A stretch of 64,000 nt of DNA from Inquilinus limosus_F (GTDB lineage Bacteria > Pseudomonadota > Alphaproteobacteria > DSM-16000 > Inquilinaceae), in the NCBI RefSeq assembly GCF_051487185.1, contig NZ_JAHVDK010000021.1, positions 86,958 through 150,957 of the forward strand, written 5' to 3'. Made by a program: the position numbers and the translations under genes. Below are positions 19,175 to 29,063 of this stretch, piece after piece. Position 1 is the first letter of the stretch. Each line of letters begins with the position of its first letter. A model generated the notes under the pieces. The model had not been told where the DNA came from. It ran no database searches and worked only from the letters and a program-made list of their open reading frames with translations.

Positions 19175-19216
19175 GGGACGTGAGGCCGCAGTCGAGATGT
19201 CCGGATACATCGTTCT

Positions 19217-19250
19217 CCCGACTGGCCGTCGTTGAAGACGGCCAGTCGGG
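19217..19250. terminator. bidirectional hairpin terminator
   Basis: CCCGACTGGCCGTC and GACGGCCAGTCGGG form a perfect 14-bp stem with loop GTTGAA. It sits between the stop of the RND operon and the stop of the convergent RTX gene, so it can end both transcripts. No long T-run follows. Confidence 0.75.
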
Positions 19251-19282
19251 TGGCCGTGCCGTCACGCCCGTCAACGGCTCGT

Positions 19283-22209
19283 TTACAGCACGATATCCGA
19301 CACCATGAGGCTAATCGTGCCGGTCAGCTGGATATGGAAATCGCTGACCTTGTCGCCATTGATGTCCCCGGCAATGGTGGTCACGCCATCGACGATGGCA
19401 TAGCGCAGCTGGCCGGCCACGCCGGTATAGAGGCCGGTGCCGATGAAGGTGAAGGCCTGGTCGCCCGCGACCGTCGTGTTGGCGTCCATCAGATGCAGGT
19501 CAATACGGTCGCCCTCGGCGCGGTTGAAGTCGGTGATCCGGTCGGCATTGGCCCCGACGACGCTGTCGGTGACCGCCATGAAGTAGAACCGGTCGGCCCC
19601 GGTGCCTCCGGTCAGGGTGTCCTTGCCGGCGCCGCCGACGAGAGCGTCGTTGCCGCCCCAGCCCTGGAGCACGTTGTTGCCGGCATTCCCTTCCAGCCCG
19701 TCATTGCCCAGGCCGCCGGAGAGGTTTTCGATTCCGGTCAGGGTATCGCCCTGCGCCTCGCCGCCGGCGCCCTTGCCGGTGACCAGGCTGACGGAGATCC
19801 CGGCCGAGCTCTCGACATAGCTGGCGGTGTCGGTGCCGGCGCCGCCGTCGAGCACGTCGGTCCCAGCCCCGCCCCTGAGGGTGTCATTGCCGTTCCAGCC
19901 CTGCAGCGTGTTGGCCCAGGCGTCGCCGGTAAGCTGGTCGCTGCCCTGGCTGCCCGACAGGTTCTCGATCGAGATCAGCACATCGCCCTGCGCGTCGCCG
20001 CCGCTCGCGGTGCCGGCGGCCAGGTTCACGATGACGCCGATGTTGCTGGTGAAGTAGCTGGCGGTGTCGGTGCTATTGCCGCCGTCGAGGCGATCGGCTC
20101 CGGCGCCGCCGCGCATCACATCGTCACCGTTCCCGCCCTGCAGGACATTGGCGCCCGCATCACCGGTGAGGGTGTCGTTGCCCTGGCCGCCGACGAGGTT
20201 CTCGATCCCGACCAGGATATCGCCCAGGGCCTCGCCCGCGGTGCCCTTGCCCGTCGAGAGGTCGACCGTGACGCCCGTGCTGGCGAAGTCGTAGCCGGCG
20301 GTGTCGATGCCGGCGCCGCCATCGAGGCGGTCGGCCCCGGCTCCGCCGCGCAGCAGATCGTCGCCGTCCTGGCCCTGCAGGACATTGGCGCCGGCATTGC
20401 CGATGAGGGTGTCGTTGCCGTGGCCGCCGGTGATGTTCTCGATTCCGACCAGGACGTCGCCCTCGGTGCCCTTGCCCGCGGAGAGGTCGACTGTGACGCT
20501 CGACCAAGCGGGGGCGTAGCTGACCGTGTCGATGCCGCTGCCACCATCGAGGCGGGCGGCCCCGCCGAAGCTGACGATCGTGTCGTCGCCGGCGCCGCCG
20601 TCGACGCGGTCGCCATCGTCAGCGGAGATCGTGTCGTTGCCGGCACCGCCGAAGAGGACGTCCTTATAGGCGGTGCCGATGACCGTGAGAGCGTTGGTCG
20701 AGGTGTCGAAGATGAAATTGGCGTTGCTCAGGCTGCCCAGGGCGACATTCTTGATGCGGATGGTCTCGCTGTCGCTGTTGTAGCCGAGGGTGATGACGAC
20801 GTCGTTGCCGTCCTGGGTCATGAAGGGCAGGAGCCTGCCGATATCGGTGACGTGAAGAGCGGACAGATCGATCCGGTCGCCGTTGGTGTTGAAGTCGACG
20901 ATCGTGTCGGTGTCGAACTCACGGGCCTTGTACGCGAAGATGTCGTTGCCGGCGCCGCCGACCAGGGTGTCGAAGCCCTCGTTGCCCGAGATCGTGTCGT
21001 TGCCGGCACCACCAAACAGAACATCCCGGTAGAAGGTGCCGGTGACGGTGAGCGGACTGGTCGACGTGTTGAAGACGAAATCGGCGTTGCTCAGGCTGTC
21101 CAGCGAAACGTTCAGGAGGCGGATGCTCTCATCGAAGCCGTAGCCGAGGGCGATGACGACATCGTTGCCGTCCTGGCTCATGAGGGGCCGGAGGCTGTCG
21201 ATATCGGCGACGTTCAAAGCCGACAGGTCGATCCTGTCGCCATTGGCGTCGAAGTCGGCGATCGTGTCGTCGTCGAACGCACGCTGGTTAAAGATGAAGA
21301 CGTCGTGTCCGGCTCCCCCCATGAGCCAGTCCTGACCGCCGCCACCGATGAGACGGTCGTTGCCGGCGCCGCCGACGAGGCGGTCCCATCCATCGCTGCC
21401 GCCGCCCGAGATAGTGTCATCGCCGTTGCCGCCGAACAGGACATCCCCGTAGGGGGTGCCGGTGACGTTGAGCGAGCTGGTCGAGGTGTCGAAGATGAAG
21501 TCGGCGGCGCTCAGGCTGCCCAGCGCGACGTTCTCGATACGGATGACCTCATCGTTATACACGCCATACTTGAAGGCGATCACGACGTCGGCGCCGTCCT
21601 GTGTCATGAAGGGCTGCAGGCTGGCGAAATCGCCGAGATGGAGGTGGGAGAGGTCGATCCTGTCGCCACTGGTGTTGAAATCGGCGATCGTGTCGCGGCC
21701 GAACTCGCGAGAGCCGTACACGAAGACGTCGTTGCCGGCGCCGCCAACCAGCCAGTCGCTGTCGGCGCCGCCGATGATCCGGTCGTCGCCGGCGCCCCCG
21801 AACAGGATGTCCATGCCGGCGGTGCCGGTGACGGTGAGCGGGTTGGTCGATGTGTTGAAGATGAAGTCGGCGTCGCTCAGGCTGCTCAGGGCGACGTTCT
21901 GCAGGCGCAGGCCCGCGGTGCCGCCCAGTTCGGTCCAGCCGAGGGCGATGACGATGTCGTTGCCCGCCTGGATCATCAGGGACTGCAGGCTGGCGAGATC
22001 GGCAATGTGCAGATAGGAAAGATCGATCCTGTCGCCATTGGTGTTGAAGTCGGTGATCGTGTCGAAGTCGAAATGGCGCGTGTCGTAGGCGAAGACGTCG
22101 TTACCGCCCCCTCCGGTCAGCGTGTCGTTGCCGCCGCGGCCGATAATCCGGTCCTCCCCGGCACTGCCGATAATGGTCTCGCGGCATCGGTTCCGATATA
22201 GTCCGTCAT
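19283..22209 (-). CDS. large RTX (hemolysin-type calcium-binding) protein, frameshift near start
   Basis: A secreted RTX protein of about 975 residues. The N-terminal half carries four copies of a ~130-residue module (DTIADFN..GDRIDLS, then QDGNDVVIA, then SLSNADFIFDTST, then LFGGAGNDTI). The second half carries five RTX/VTVDLSTGKGT-type blocks. A serralysin-like C-terminal region (RITDFNRAEGDRIDLHLMD) ends SDIVL, a type I secretion signal. ATG at 22209 follows AGGAGGGGGAAGAAGCG and reads MTDYIGTDAA, but the frame then breaks. One missing base between 22180 and 22181 would join it to ETIIGSAGEDRIIGRGGND. The long frame itself only offers a weak TTG at 22288. Possibly surface or matrix protein; function unknown. 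Confidence 0.82.
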
Positions 22210-22600
22210 CGCTTCTTCCCCCTCCTGCAATGCGATCGAATACGCGCCACACGGCCCCCGCCCATGAACGAGAAGAGGGGCGGGCCAAAGCTTTTTTCCT
22301 ATCGGGCGGTCGGTCCCGCCCTTCGGTAAGGATGTCAAAGAATCAGGGCGTCTCCCGCAATCGCGGCTTTGGCCTGCGGCCTTACGGCTCGGTCGGCGAC
22401 GTCCAAGATGTCTCCCCCCATCGGTCAATATGAAGTTTGTCTCAAATCTCGGCTGTCGGCAATCCGCCGGAGGACGCTCCGGCCTCGGCGTCCGGTGGCG
22501 TCAGGCGGCTCTTCCGCAGCGGGCCAGTTGCAGTCCCATCGGCCGCCCCGGCCACCGCCGTGTGGGCAATGCCGTGGCGATCCGTCGGGCGGCGGCGCTC
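22210..22600. other. intergenic, RTX upstream region
   Basis: 391 bp between two minus-strand genes. It must hold the promoter of the minus-strand RTX gene, whose AGGAGG ribosome binding site is at about 22220-22230. A run AAAGCTTTTTTCC lies near 22287-22299. I see no gene and no clear -35/-10 pair. Confidence 0.4.
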
Positions 22601-25021
22601 TTACTGCGATGGGCGGCCTGAAGCCGGCAGGAAGAAGACCGCCGCACCAACGGCGTAAAGCGCCAGCGCCAAGCCGACGACGATGGTGAAGCCGAGATGC
22701 ATGGCGAGGATGCTGGCGAGGACAGCGCCGACCACCGAGGCGCAGCCGTTGATGCCCCAGGCCCAGGGCACCAGCCCTGGCGCCCCCGCCGCCACCCGCC
22801 CGAGGCCGAGCGGGAAGGGCAGGCCCATGGCGAAGCCCAGGGGCGCGATCAGCAGGACCGCGACCGCCACCTTGGCGCAGACCGGAAGGGCGACGAGTCC
22901 CGGGAACACGAAAGGCAGCGCGATGAGGTAGAGACCGGCAAGCGAGACGATGCCGGCCACGGCGATTGCGACCGCGAGACGCCGATGCCGCGACAGCCGC
23001 CGGGAGAGGCCGCTGCCCAGCCCGGCGAACACGAGAAAGGCGGCGAGCACCACGGCGACGGCCGCGAGCGGGTGGCCGATGAACAGGGTGAAGCGCTGGA
23101 TGAAGCTGATCTCGATGAACATGAACGCGAAGCCGAGCATCAGGAAGTAGATCGCCACCCGCCACCGCGCCGGCGCTCCACCCCCGCCGGACTTGGTGCG
23201 CAGGATCGAGAGCGGCAGCAGGATCAGGACGAGGCCCGCCGCCGCCGACAGCGGCAGCGCGGCCAGGACCACGAGATAGCCGGCATCCGCCTGGGTCAGC
23301 CCGCCCTGGCCGCGCAGCGCCCAGAGCTCCGGCAGCAGCCGCCATTTGACGAAGCGGAAATAGTACGGCCGGTCGTCGGTCGCAGGGGCGATAGCGAAGC
23401 CGTAATCGTCGAGGAAGCGCTGGCGGGCCGGTCCGAGCAGCGTCGCGGCGACCTCGTGGAGGGACGGTTCGGCGAGACGGGTGAAACGGTTCGCCTCCGC
23501 GGCCGACATCCCGGGGTGCCACGCGACGTCGAAGGCGCGGGCCTCCGCGAAGGCCCGGATCGCGGTGACGTCGGCGGCGGTGAGGGGCCCGTTCTTGATC
23601 AGAAGCGTCGCCGTGTCCCAGCCATGGATCATGGCGAGCCGATCGCCGGGCGTCCGCACGCCCATGGCTTCGAGCGCCAGCACGGCGGTGGCGAAGAGCT
23701 TGACGGCGTCGCGTGGCGGCGACCGCACCCAGCGGGTGGCGGCCAGCAAGCCGCCCGGGGCGAGGTGCCGCAGATAGGCCTGCACAGCCTCGACCGTGTA
23801 GAGCCCGGTCTCGCCCAGCGCCTGGACGCCGGCAGCGGCGGCGGTGAAGGAGTCGAGAAGCGCCACCTGGATCAGGTCCCACCGCCGGTCCCGGCTCGCC
23901 TCGACGAAGCTGCGCGCTTCGGCGACGTGAAGCGTCACATCCGCGCGGCCATAGAGCCCTCCGGCGAAATCGGAGAAGTCTTCCCGCACCAGATCGAGCA
24001 ACGCCGGGTTGAGCTCGACGGCATCGACATGTCGCGCTTCATGGAGCAGCGCCCGCAGCACGTCGGCACCGCCGCCGGCGCCCAGGATGAGCGCATGCGG
24101 GCGCTCCAGCAGATGAAAGGGCAGCGCCATCGTCTGCTGATCGAGATACGCCAGCGCGCCTGGATCACCGGTGAAATGGGCGATCGGGCTCAAGGACTCG
24201 GCGTCGGTGAAGATGCCGAGCTGCGGCGGCGGCTCGGTCGTCGCGCCGAGACTGAGGCCTGGGGCGTGCCGGAACGGGATGGCCGGACTCTCCACGACCG
24301 TCAGAAGCCCGAGCGGGCTCGATCGTTGCGTCACGATCCGGGCGCCAGGCGCCGTCAGCGCCAGGCTCAAGCCCTTGTATGGCGAGGGCGACAGGTCCAG
24401 CCAGGACGCCGGCCAAGCGGCGATGGAGATCGCCCCGAAAGCGGCGAGCGCGATGGCCCACCGGCGGGCGGCGCCGGCCCAGGCGGCGAATGCGGCGGCG
24501 GCGAAGCCGAGCCCGCCGACGAGACGCAGGCAGTCCTGCGGCCAGGCGACAAACAGGAGCGCCACGATCAGCGGGGCGCCCAGGCCCGCGCCCAACAGAT
24601 CGGCCCGGTACAGGGTCCCGATCCGGTCCGCTCCGTGAATGAAGGCCAATCCGATCGCGGCGCCGACTGCGAAGAAGGGCACGGCCAGCAGCAGTTGGAT
24701 CTGCGCGAGACGGACCTGCTGCCCGGCGTCCCAGATCACCTCGAGCGGGTTGAACGACACATGCTGCGCCAGGACGAAGCAGCCGACGGCGGAGACCGCG
24801 AACAGGATCCCGAACCCGGCGAAGGCCATGGTGAACCGCCGCGTCAGAAGGTCCTTGGCGAAGACGAGAAACGTGCCGCTGGCGCCGATCCCGAGCAGCG
24901 CCACGCTGATGATCATGTAGGCGAAATGGTGCCACAGCAGGATCGAGAAGAGCCGCATCAGCAGGATCTCGAGGGCGATGGCGGCGCCCGCGAGGATGGC
25001 GATGGCGGTGAGGAGCGCCAC
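22601..25021 (-). CDS. membrane-embedded spermidine synthase-like protein
   Basis: An 806-residue fusion of membrane helices and a spermidine synthase-like Rossmann domain. Helices occupy about residues 1-220 (MALLTAIAILAGAAIALEIL onwards) and 580-806. Between them is a SAM-type nucleotide loop LILGAGGGADVLRALL (about 310-325), the acidic DAVELNPALLDLV, and LYTVEAVQAYLRHLAPGG. Translation starts with GTG at 25021, 4 bp after the stop of the PIMT gene, so the two form an operon. Such proteins are often annotated as fused MFS/spermidine synthase; the true substrate is unproven and classical polyamine-binding residues were not verified. Confidence 0.8.
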   Translation of the reverse strand: MALLTAIAILAGAAIALEILLMRLFSILLWHHFAYMIISVALLGIGASGTFLVFAKDLLTRRFTMAFAGFGILFAVSAVGCFVLAQHVSFNPLEVIWDAGQQVRLAQIQLLLAVPFFAVGAAIGLAFIHGADRIGTLYRADLLGAGLGAPLIVALLFVAWPQDCLRLVGGLGFAAAAFAAWAGAARRWAIALAAFGAISIAAWPASWLDLSPSPYKGLSLALTAPGARIVTQRSSPLGLLTVVESPAIPFRHAPGLSLGATTEPPPQLGIFTDAESLSPIAHFTGDPGALAYLDQQTMALPFHLLERPHALILGAGGGADVLRALLHEARHVDAVELNPALLDLVREDFSDFAGGLYGRADVTLHVAEARSFVEASRDRRWDLIQVALLDSFTAAAAGVQALGETGLYTVEAVQAYLRHLAPGGLLAATRWVRSPPRDAVKLFATAVLALEAMGVRTPGDRLAMIHGWDTATLLIKNGPLTAADVTAIRAFAEARAFDVAWHPGMSAAEANRFTRLAEPSLHEVAATLLGPARQRFLDDYGFAIAPATDDRPYYFRFVKWRLLPELWALRGQGGLTQADAGYLVVLAALPLSAAAGLVLILLPLSILRTKSGGGGAPARWRVAIYFLMLGFAFMFIEISFIQRFTLFIGHPLAAVAVVLAAFLVFAGLGSGLSRRLSRHRRLAVAIAVAGIVSLAGLYLIALPFVFPGLVALPVCAKVAVAVLLIAPLGFAMGLPFPLGLGRVAAGAPGLVPWAWGINGCASVVGAVLASILAMHLGFTIVVGLALALYAVGAAVFFLPASGRPSQ

Positions 25022-25025
25022 GGGA

Positions 25026-25757
25026 TCAGCGGGCGCCGGCGCCGGTCAGAGGCACGAAGGAGACCGGCAGGAGAACCTCGGTGCGGACCTTTCCCTCCCC
25101 ATCCTTCGTCACCAGCATCAGGTTCTGGGTCATGAAGGGCGGGCCGACCGGGATCACCATCCGGCCGCCAGGCTTGAGCTGGTGGACCAGAGGCGGCGGG
25201 ATGTGGCTCGCCGCCGCGGTGACGACGATGCCGTCAAAAGGACCATGCTCGGGCCAGCCATAATAGCCGTCGCCGTGACGTGTGACGACGTTGCCGTATC
25301 CCAGCGCTTTCAGCCGTTCTGCGGCCTGCTTGGCCAGCGGCTCGACGATCTCGATCGTGTAGACGTGGCGGACCAGGGGAGAGAGCACGGCCGCCTGATA
25401 GCCGGACCCGGTGCCGATCTCCAGAACGACATCGTCCTTCCCGGGTTCCAGAAGGTCGGTCATGAGCGCGACGACATAGGGCTGGGAGATGGTCTGCCCG
25501 TAGCCGATCGGCAGCGGCCGGTTCTCATAGGCCTCGTCGCGGGACTCGTCGGGCACGAATTCGTGCCGGGGCACCTGGCGCATCACTGACAGGACGGGCG
25601 GGTCGATGCCCTCGGATCCCAATGGCCCCGCATCGCCCCTGGCGAGGTCGATGATCGTCTCGACCATCCGCCCTCGCGCCGCCGCATGGTCCATTGCGGA
25701 CACCGCGGAAGGGAGCAGAGATAGAGCTGCGGCGAGCGATATCAGTCTCCGATCCAT
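25026..25757 (-). CDS. pcm: exported protein-L-isoaspartate O-methyltransferase family protein
   Basis: A 243-residue PIMT. The core (about 55-230) has PRHEFVPDESRDEAYENRPL, IGYGQTISQPYVVALM (family signature for the isoaspartyl site) and SAM motif VLEIGTGSGYQAAVL. The N-terminus MDRRLISLAAALSLLPSAVSA looks like a Sec signal peptide, so the product is probably periplasmic, unlike cytosolic Pcm. The enzyme methylates isoaspartyl residues to start their repair. It is 4 bp upstream of the spermidine-synthase-like gene, in one operon. Family call firm; location inferred from the signal. Confidence 0.85.
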   Translation of the reverse strand: MDRRLISLAAALSLLPSAVSAMDHAAARGRMVETIIDLARGDAGPLGSEGIDPPVLSVMRQVPRHEFVPDESRDEAYENRPLPIGYGQTISQPYVVALMTDLLEPGKDDVVLEIGTGSGYQAAVLSPLVRHVYTIEIVEPLAKQAAERLKALGYGNVVTRHGDGYYGWPEHGPFDGIVVTAAASHIPPPLVHQLKPGGRMVIPVGPPFMTQNLMLVTKDGEGKVRTEVLLPVSFVPLTGAGAR

Positions 25758-26030
25758 GACTGGATCCTCGTTGCTGCCGGTCCCTCCTCAGGACTGTTCG
25801 TCGGCGGCCGACACGTCAGTCTAGATCAAATTGTTCTCGAGGGAGATCGCGCCAACCGGGGCTGCCGTTGGTACGGCGAGAGCAACTGCCGGAGCCTACG
25901 CCCGACACGGCGGCATCATCAGCATGCAGGCGAGCGACAGGCTGACGCGCAGCTGGCCGTGCCTCGCCTTCCCGCACTTCGCTGGCGGCGCGCCCGAGGC
26001 GGCGGGTAGATTGCGGGAGAGGAGAGAAGC

Positions 26031-26444
26031 ATGGCGTTCGCGATCAAAGCGGAGGTTGCCGATCCGCGGGCGGAGACGTTCGCCTTCACCGCACAGAAGA
26101 CGATGTACGGCGGCAAGCACATCGCCGAGGGCGACACGGTCTTCGTGTTCGCGAGCGAGAACGAGGGCGGGCAGGGCCTCGTCGCGCGCGGCGTCGTCAC
26201 CTCGACCGAAGCGATCGCGAAGACGCCGGGCATCGCCCGGCAGACGCCACGCGTGGACCTCACCATCAGGCGCACCGCACTTGCCAAGCGGCCGCTGGGG
26301 CGGAGCGAGCTCAAGCGGTTCACCGATTGGAATGACGGCCGGCCGGGGACCGAGCTCAATTTCAAATTCTATCGTCAGGCCACGAACAAGATCGCCGGCA
26401 TCTCGGACGAGGCGGCGGCGGCGTTCCTGAACGAATTCTTCTAG
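26031..26444 (+). CDS. conserved-looking hypothetical protein (possible PUA/EVE-like fold)
   Basis: A 137-residue protein with a good ribosome binding site (GAGAGGAGAGAAGC) before the ATG at 26031. The segment HIAEGDTVFVFASENEGGQG followed by LVARGVVTS resembles the small beta-barrel core of PUA/EVE-type domains, which bind modified nucleotides, but I cannot confirm this. No signal peptide or membrane helix. It stands alone, convergent with the lactonase gene through a strong terminator. Confidence 0.6.
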   Translation: MAFAIKAEVADPRAETFAFTAQKTMYGGKHIAEGDTVFVFASENEGGQGLVARGVVTSTEAIAKTPGIARQTPRVDLTIRRTALAKRPLGRSELKRFTDWNDGRPGTELNFKFYRQATNKIAGISDEAAAAFLNEFF

Positions 26445-26483
26445 CGCAGACCAGGTGGGCGCCGCTTCGCTGGCAAGGGAGAG

Positions 26484-26509
26484 GCCCCTCGCGCAACTGC
26501 GCGAGGGGC
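26484..26509. terminator. bidirectional hairpin terminator
   Basis: GCCCCTCGCGC and GCGCGAGGGGC pair perfectly around an AACT loop between two converging genes (stops at 26444 and 26516). It can end both transcripts; no T-run. Confidence 0.75.
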
Positions 26510-26515
26510 TCGAGG

Positions 26516-27658
26516 TCACGGCAGATCGACGATCTCGACCCAGTTCGCGCCCTGACCGACGGGGTAACGACCCACCGGCGTCAGGCCGCCGTCCGCCTTG
26601 TCGATCCTGTAGACCGACAGCCGGTCCGATTTCTCGCCCGACGCGATGAGATGGGTTCCGCTCGCATCGATCCTGATGCCGCGCGGCTGCGTCTCCGTGG
26701 CGTAGTTGGTAACGTAGGTGACCTTCCCGGTGTCGGGGGCGACGGAGAGGAGGGCGATCCGGCTGGTCGTCCGCTCCGTGGTGTAGAGAAACCGGCCGTC
26801 GGGCGTGATCTGGATGTCCGCGGCCCAGATCTTCGGCTTGTCGCCGGCCGGAGCCCCCGGTGGGGGGCCCGGCACCAGCCCGGCCTCCGGCGGCACCGTG
26901 CCGACGGTGTCGAGCACGGTCAAGGTTCCCTTGGCCTGGTCGACGGCGAATTGGATGACGTTGCCGGACAGCTCGCAGAGCACGTAGAGGTATTTGCCGT
27001 CCGGCGAGAGGACGGGATGGCGCGGGCCGTTGCCGGCCGCCACCTTGACGAGCGGGGGATCGTTCGGCGTCAGCCTGCCGGTCGCGGCGTCGAACGCGAA
27101 CTGGACGATCTGGTCGCTGCCGAGATTGGTCGCGTAGACAAAGCGGTTCGTCCGGTCGGCGCGGATCGCATGGGCGTTCTTGCCCGTCGGGATGACCTGG
27201 CTCGCCTCCGATCGGATCAGGCCGTCCGCATCGATCGGGCTGACCGCGACCTTGTCGCCGCCATAGGAGGCGGTGAACAGGAAGCGGCCGGCGGCGTCGG
27301 TCGACACATAGGCCATGCTGTCGGGCAGCGGGGCGGTCGCCTCCTGCCGCAGTGCGCCACTCGCGGGATCGATGGCGTAGGTCACGACCGTGAAGGGCTG
27401 CGACCGGACCACGGCATAGAGATGCCGCTTGTCCGGGCTGACCGTCATCGGCATCACCTGCTTGCCGGCCTTGGTCTTGCCCAGCGGCGTCAGCGCGCCG
27501 GTCGCCTTGTCCATGGCATAGCCGTCGATGTCCCCGTCCGCCGCGTTGGAGACATAGACGAAGGTGCCGGCGGCAGCCGGCGCCGGGCCGAAGGCGGTGA
27601 GCGATGATGCTATGGCGAGCATTCCTGCCATCATCCGCAACGCAGTGTGGATAGCCAA
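26516..27658 (-). CDS. beta-propeller lactonase family protein (exported)
   Basis: About 380 residues. The start is probably TTG at 27658, preceded by GGGAGGGAA; the frame runs further up to 27712 without a better site. A signal peptide (MAIHTALRMMAGMLAIASSL to PAPAAAG, about 1-32) precedes repeated blades such as VSNAADGDIDGYAMDKATGA, MTVSPDKRHLYAVV, ATNLGSDQIVQFAFDAATGR and ITPDGRFLYTTERTTSRIAL. This is the seven-bladed propeller of the 6-phosphogluconolactonase/YbhE (Lactonase) family. Exported members are mostly of unknown substrate. Lone gene. Confidence 0.85.
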   Translation of the reverse strand: MAIHTALRMMAGMLAIASSLTAFGPAPAAAGTFVYVSNAADGDIDGYAMDKATGALTPLGKTKAGKQVMPMTVSPDKRHLYAVVRSQPFTVVTYAIDPASGALRQEATAPLPDSMAYVSTDAAGRFLFTASYGGDKVAVSPIDADGLIRSEASQVIPTGKNAHAIRADRTNRFVYATNLGSDQIVQFAFDAATGRLTPNDPPLVKVAAGNGPRHPVLSPDGKYLYVLCELSGNVIQFAVDQAKGTLTVLDTVGTVPPEAGLVPGPPPGAPAGDKPKIWAADIQITPDGRFLYTTERTTSRIALLSVAPDTGKVTYVTNYATETQPRGIRIDASGTHLIASGEKSDRLSVYRIDKADGGLTPVGRYPVGQGANWVEIVDLP

Positions 27659-28164
27659 GACGATTCCCTCCCCGAATGGCGAGCGGGCGCGTCTCGGCGC
27701 CTCTCTCGACACGGAAGGGTCTTATGGCCGCCGATGGCCGTCCAAGCCGAAGCGGGTATCGATCGATGCGGTTCGCGCATCGATCGCGCCGGGGCGGCGG
27801 AATGGCGACGTGCCACGGCCGGGTCTCGATCGGCCCGGCCGCGCACCGCTTCGCATGACCTCCCTGTGGGGGGCGGGATCAGGCCTTCGGTAAGGGGCGT
27901 TGCAAACCCGATCCCGCCCTTGGGGGAACCCGGCGGCCCGCGGGGTGGGGATGCCGACATGCCGCAGGGAAACCCAGGAGAGATCCTAGGAAAACCGGCC
28001 ATCGGCAGGAAGATCGCCATCCGGAGGGGGACGGACTCCGTCCTCCGACGGATCGGCCCGCCTCCGGGGGCAGTGTCCCGGCCCCACCATTGGCCCGCGG
28101 CATGCCGGTTCTCGGCCCGTCGCGCGAGGCTTCATCCTTTCTGATGTATCGACCTCGCCCGGCC

Positions 28165-28260
28165 GCGGCGGTTCAATCAACCGTGGCGCTTCTCGGATCC
28201 AGGGGACGCCGCTGTGACAAAGGCAACTCGTTCCGCCCGGCTCCGGCCGGGCGTTTTGTT
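28165..28260 (+). ncRNA. candidate small RNA with intrinsic terminator
   Basis: An outer stem GCGGCG (28165-28170) / CGCCGC (28207-28212) encloses a GGTT-caatc-AACC mini-hairpin. A short single strand then leads to CGCCCGGC-tcc-GGCCGGGCG followed by TTTTGTT (28234-28260), a textbook rho-independent terminator pointing right. No plus-strand gene lies upstream for it to end (the nearest plus gene ends at 26444), which favours a small RNA. The family is not recognised and no promoter was fixed. Confidence 0.4.
28234..28260 (+). terminator. rho-independent terminator
   Basis: Stem CGCCCGG / CCGGGCG with short loop, then a TTTT tract. Oriented rightwards, at the end of the candidate small RNA and just before the convergent SDR stop. 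Confidence 0.65.
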
Positions 28261-28284
28261 GATGGCGGTGGATCGGGGCGAGGG

Positions 28285-29031
28285 TCAGAGTTCCTGCGCG
28301 GTCGGTCGGAACAGGATCTCGTTCACGTCCACCTCCTCCGGCTGGCCGATGGCGAAGGCAACGGCCCGGGCGAAGGAGTCGGCGGGGATCGCGACCTTGG
28401 CATAGAAGGCGCGGATCCTCTCGGCCGCGTCGGGGTCGGTGATGTTGTCCGGCAGCTCGGTGGCGACCGCGCCCGGGGAGATCACCGTGGTGCGGATGTT
28501 GTAGGGCTTCACCTCCTGGCGCAGCCCCTCGGACAGGGCCCGCACCGCGTGCTTGGTCGCCGCATAGACGGCGAAGCCGGGTCCCACCTTGTGGCCGGCG
28601 ACGGACGAGACATTGATGAAGTGCCCGGCCTTCTGCCGCTGCATATGCGGCAGCGCCGCGGCGATGCCGTACAGCACACCCTTGATGTTCACATCGATCA
28701 TCCGGTCCCATTCACCGATCTGCAGGCGGTCGAGCGGCGCCTGCGGCATGAGCCCGGCATTGCTGATCATCACGTCGATCCGCCCATAGGCCTGGACCGC
28801 GGCCTCAACCAGCCCCTGGACCTGCGCGCGGTCGGCGACGTCGTGGCGACGGCGAGGGCCTTGCCGCCCCGCCAGGTCAGCTCGTCCGCCAGCGCCTTCA
28901 GCCGGTCAGCACGCCGGGCGCCCAGCACGACGCTGGCGCCCTGTTCGGAGAGAAGCCGGACCGTGGGCTTCGCCCAGCCCGCTGCTGGCGCCGGTGATGA
29001 CGACGACCTTGCCTTCGATGTTGGTGCTCAT
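28285..29031 (-). CDS. SDR-family oxidoreductase, two compensating frameshifts
   Basis: Reads as a 248-residue short-chain dehydrogenase once two single-base changes are allowed. ATG at 29031 gives MSTNIEGKVVVITGASSGLG with the TGxxxGxG NAD(P) loop. An extra C near 28974 then shifts the frame, and a missing G near 28846 restores it. The rest is uninterrupted: ISNAG, catalytic NVSSVAG (Ser) and YAATK (Tyr, Lys), to the stop at 28285. Total length is normal for the family. The middle third is thus out of frame as given. Substrate unknown. Likely cotranscribed with the two upstream minus-strand genes. Confidence 0.8.
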
Positions 29032-29063
29032 GCTGGCTGTTCTCTGCGCAATGGGGGCGGCGT

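Larger units (their letters stand above)
27659..28284. other. 626-bp intergenic region
   Basis: No supported protein gene. The left half upstream of the lactonase would hold its promoter. The right end holds the structured region and terminator described separately (28165-28260). Open frames here are short and lack a ribosome binding site. Confidence 0.4.

Noticed and set aside
16697..19210. An 837-codon minus-strand frame across the second RND pump
   Set aside because: Rich in H, R, Q and D as expected for antisense of high-GC membrane-protein code; the plus-strand RND call is unambiguous.
19232..22201. A 989-codon plus-strand frame opposite the minus-strand RTX gene
   Set aside because: Same cause: antisense of GGxGxD repeats. 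The minus-strand product has clear RTX and secretion-tail features.
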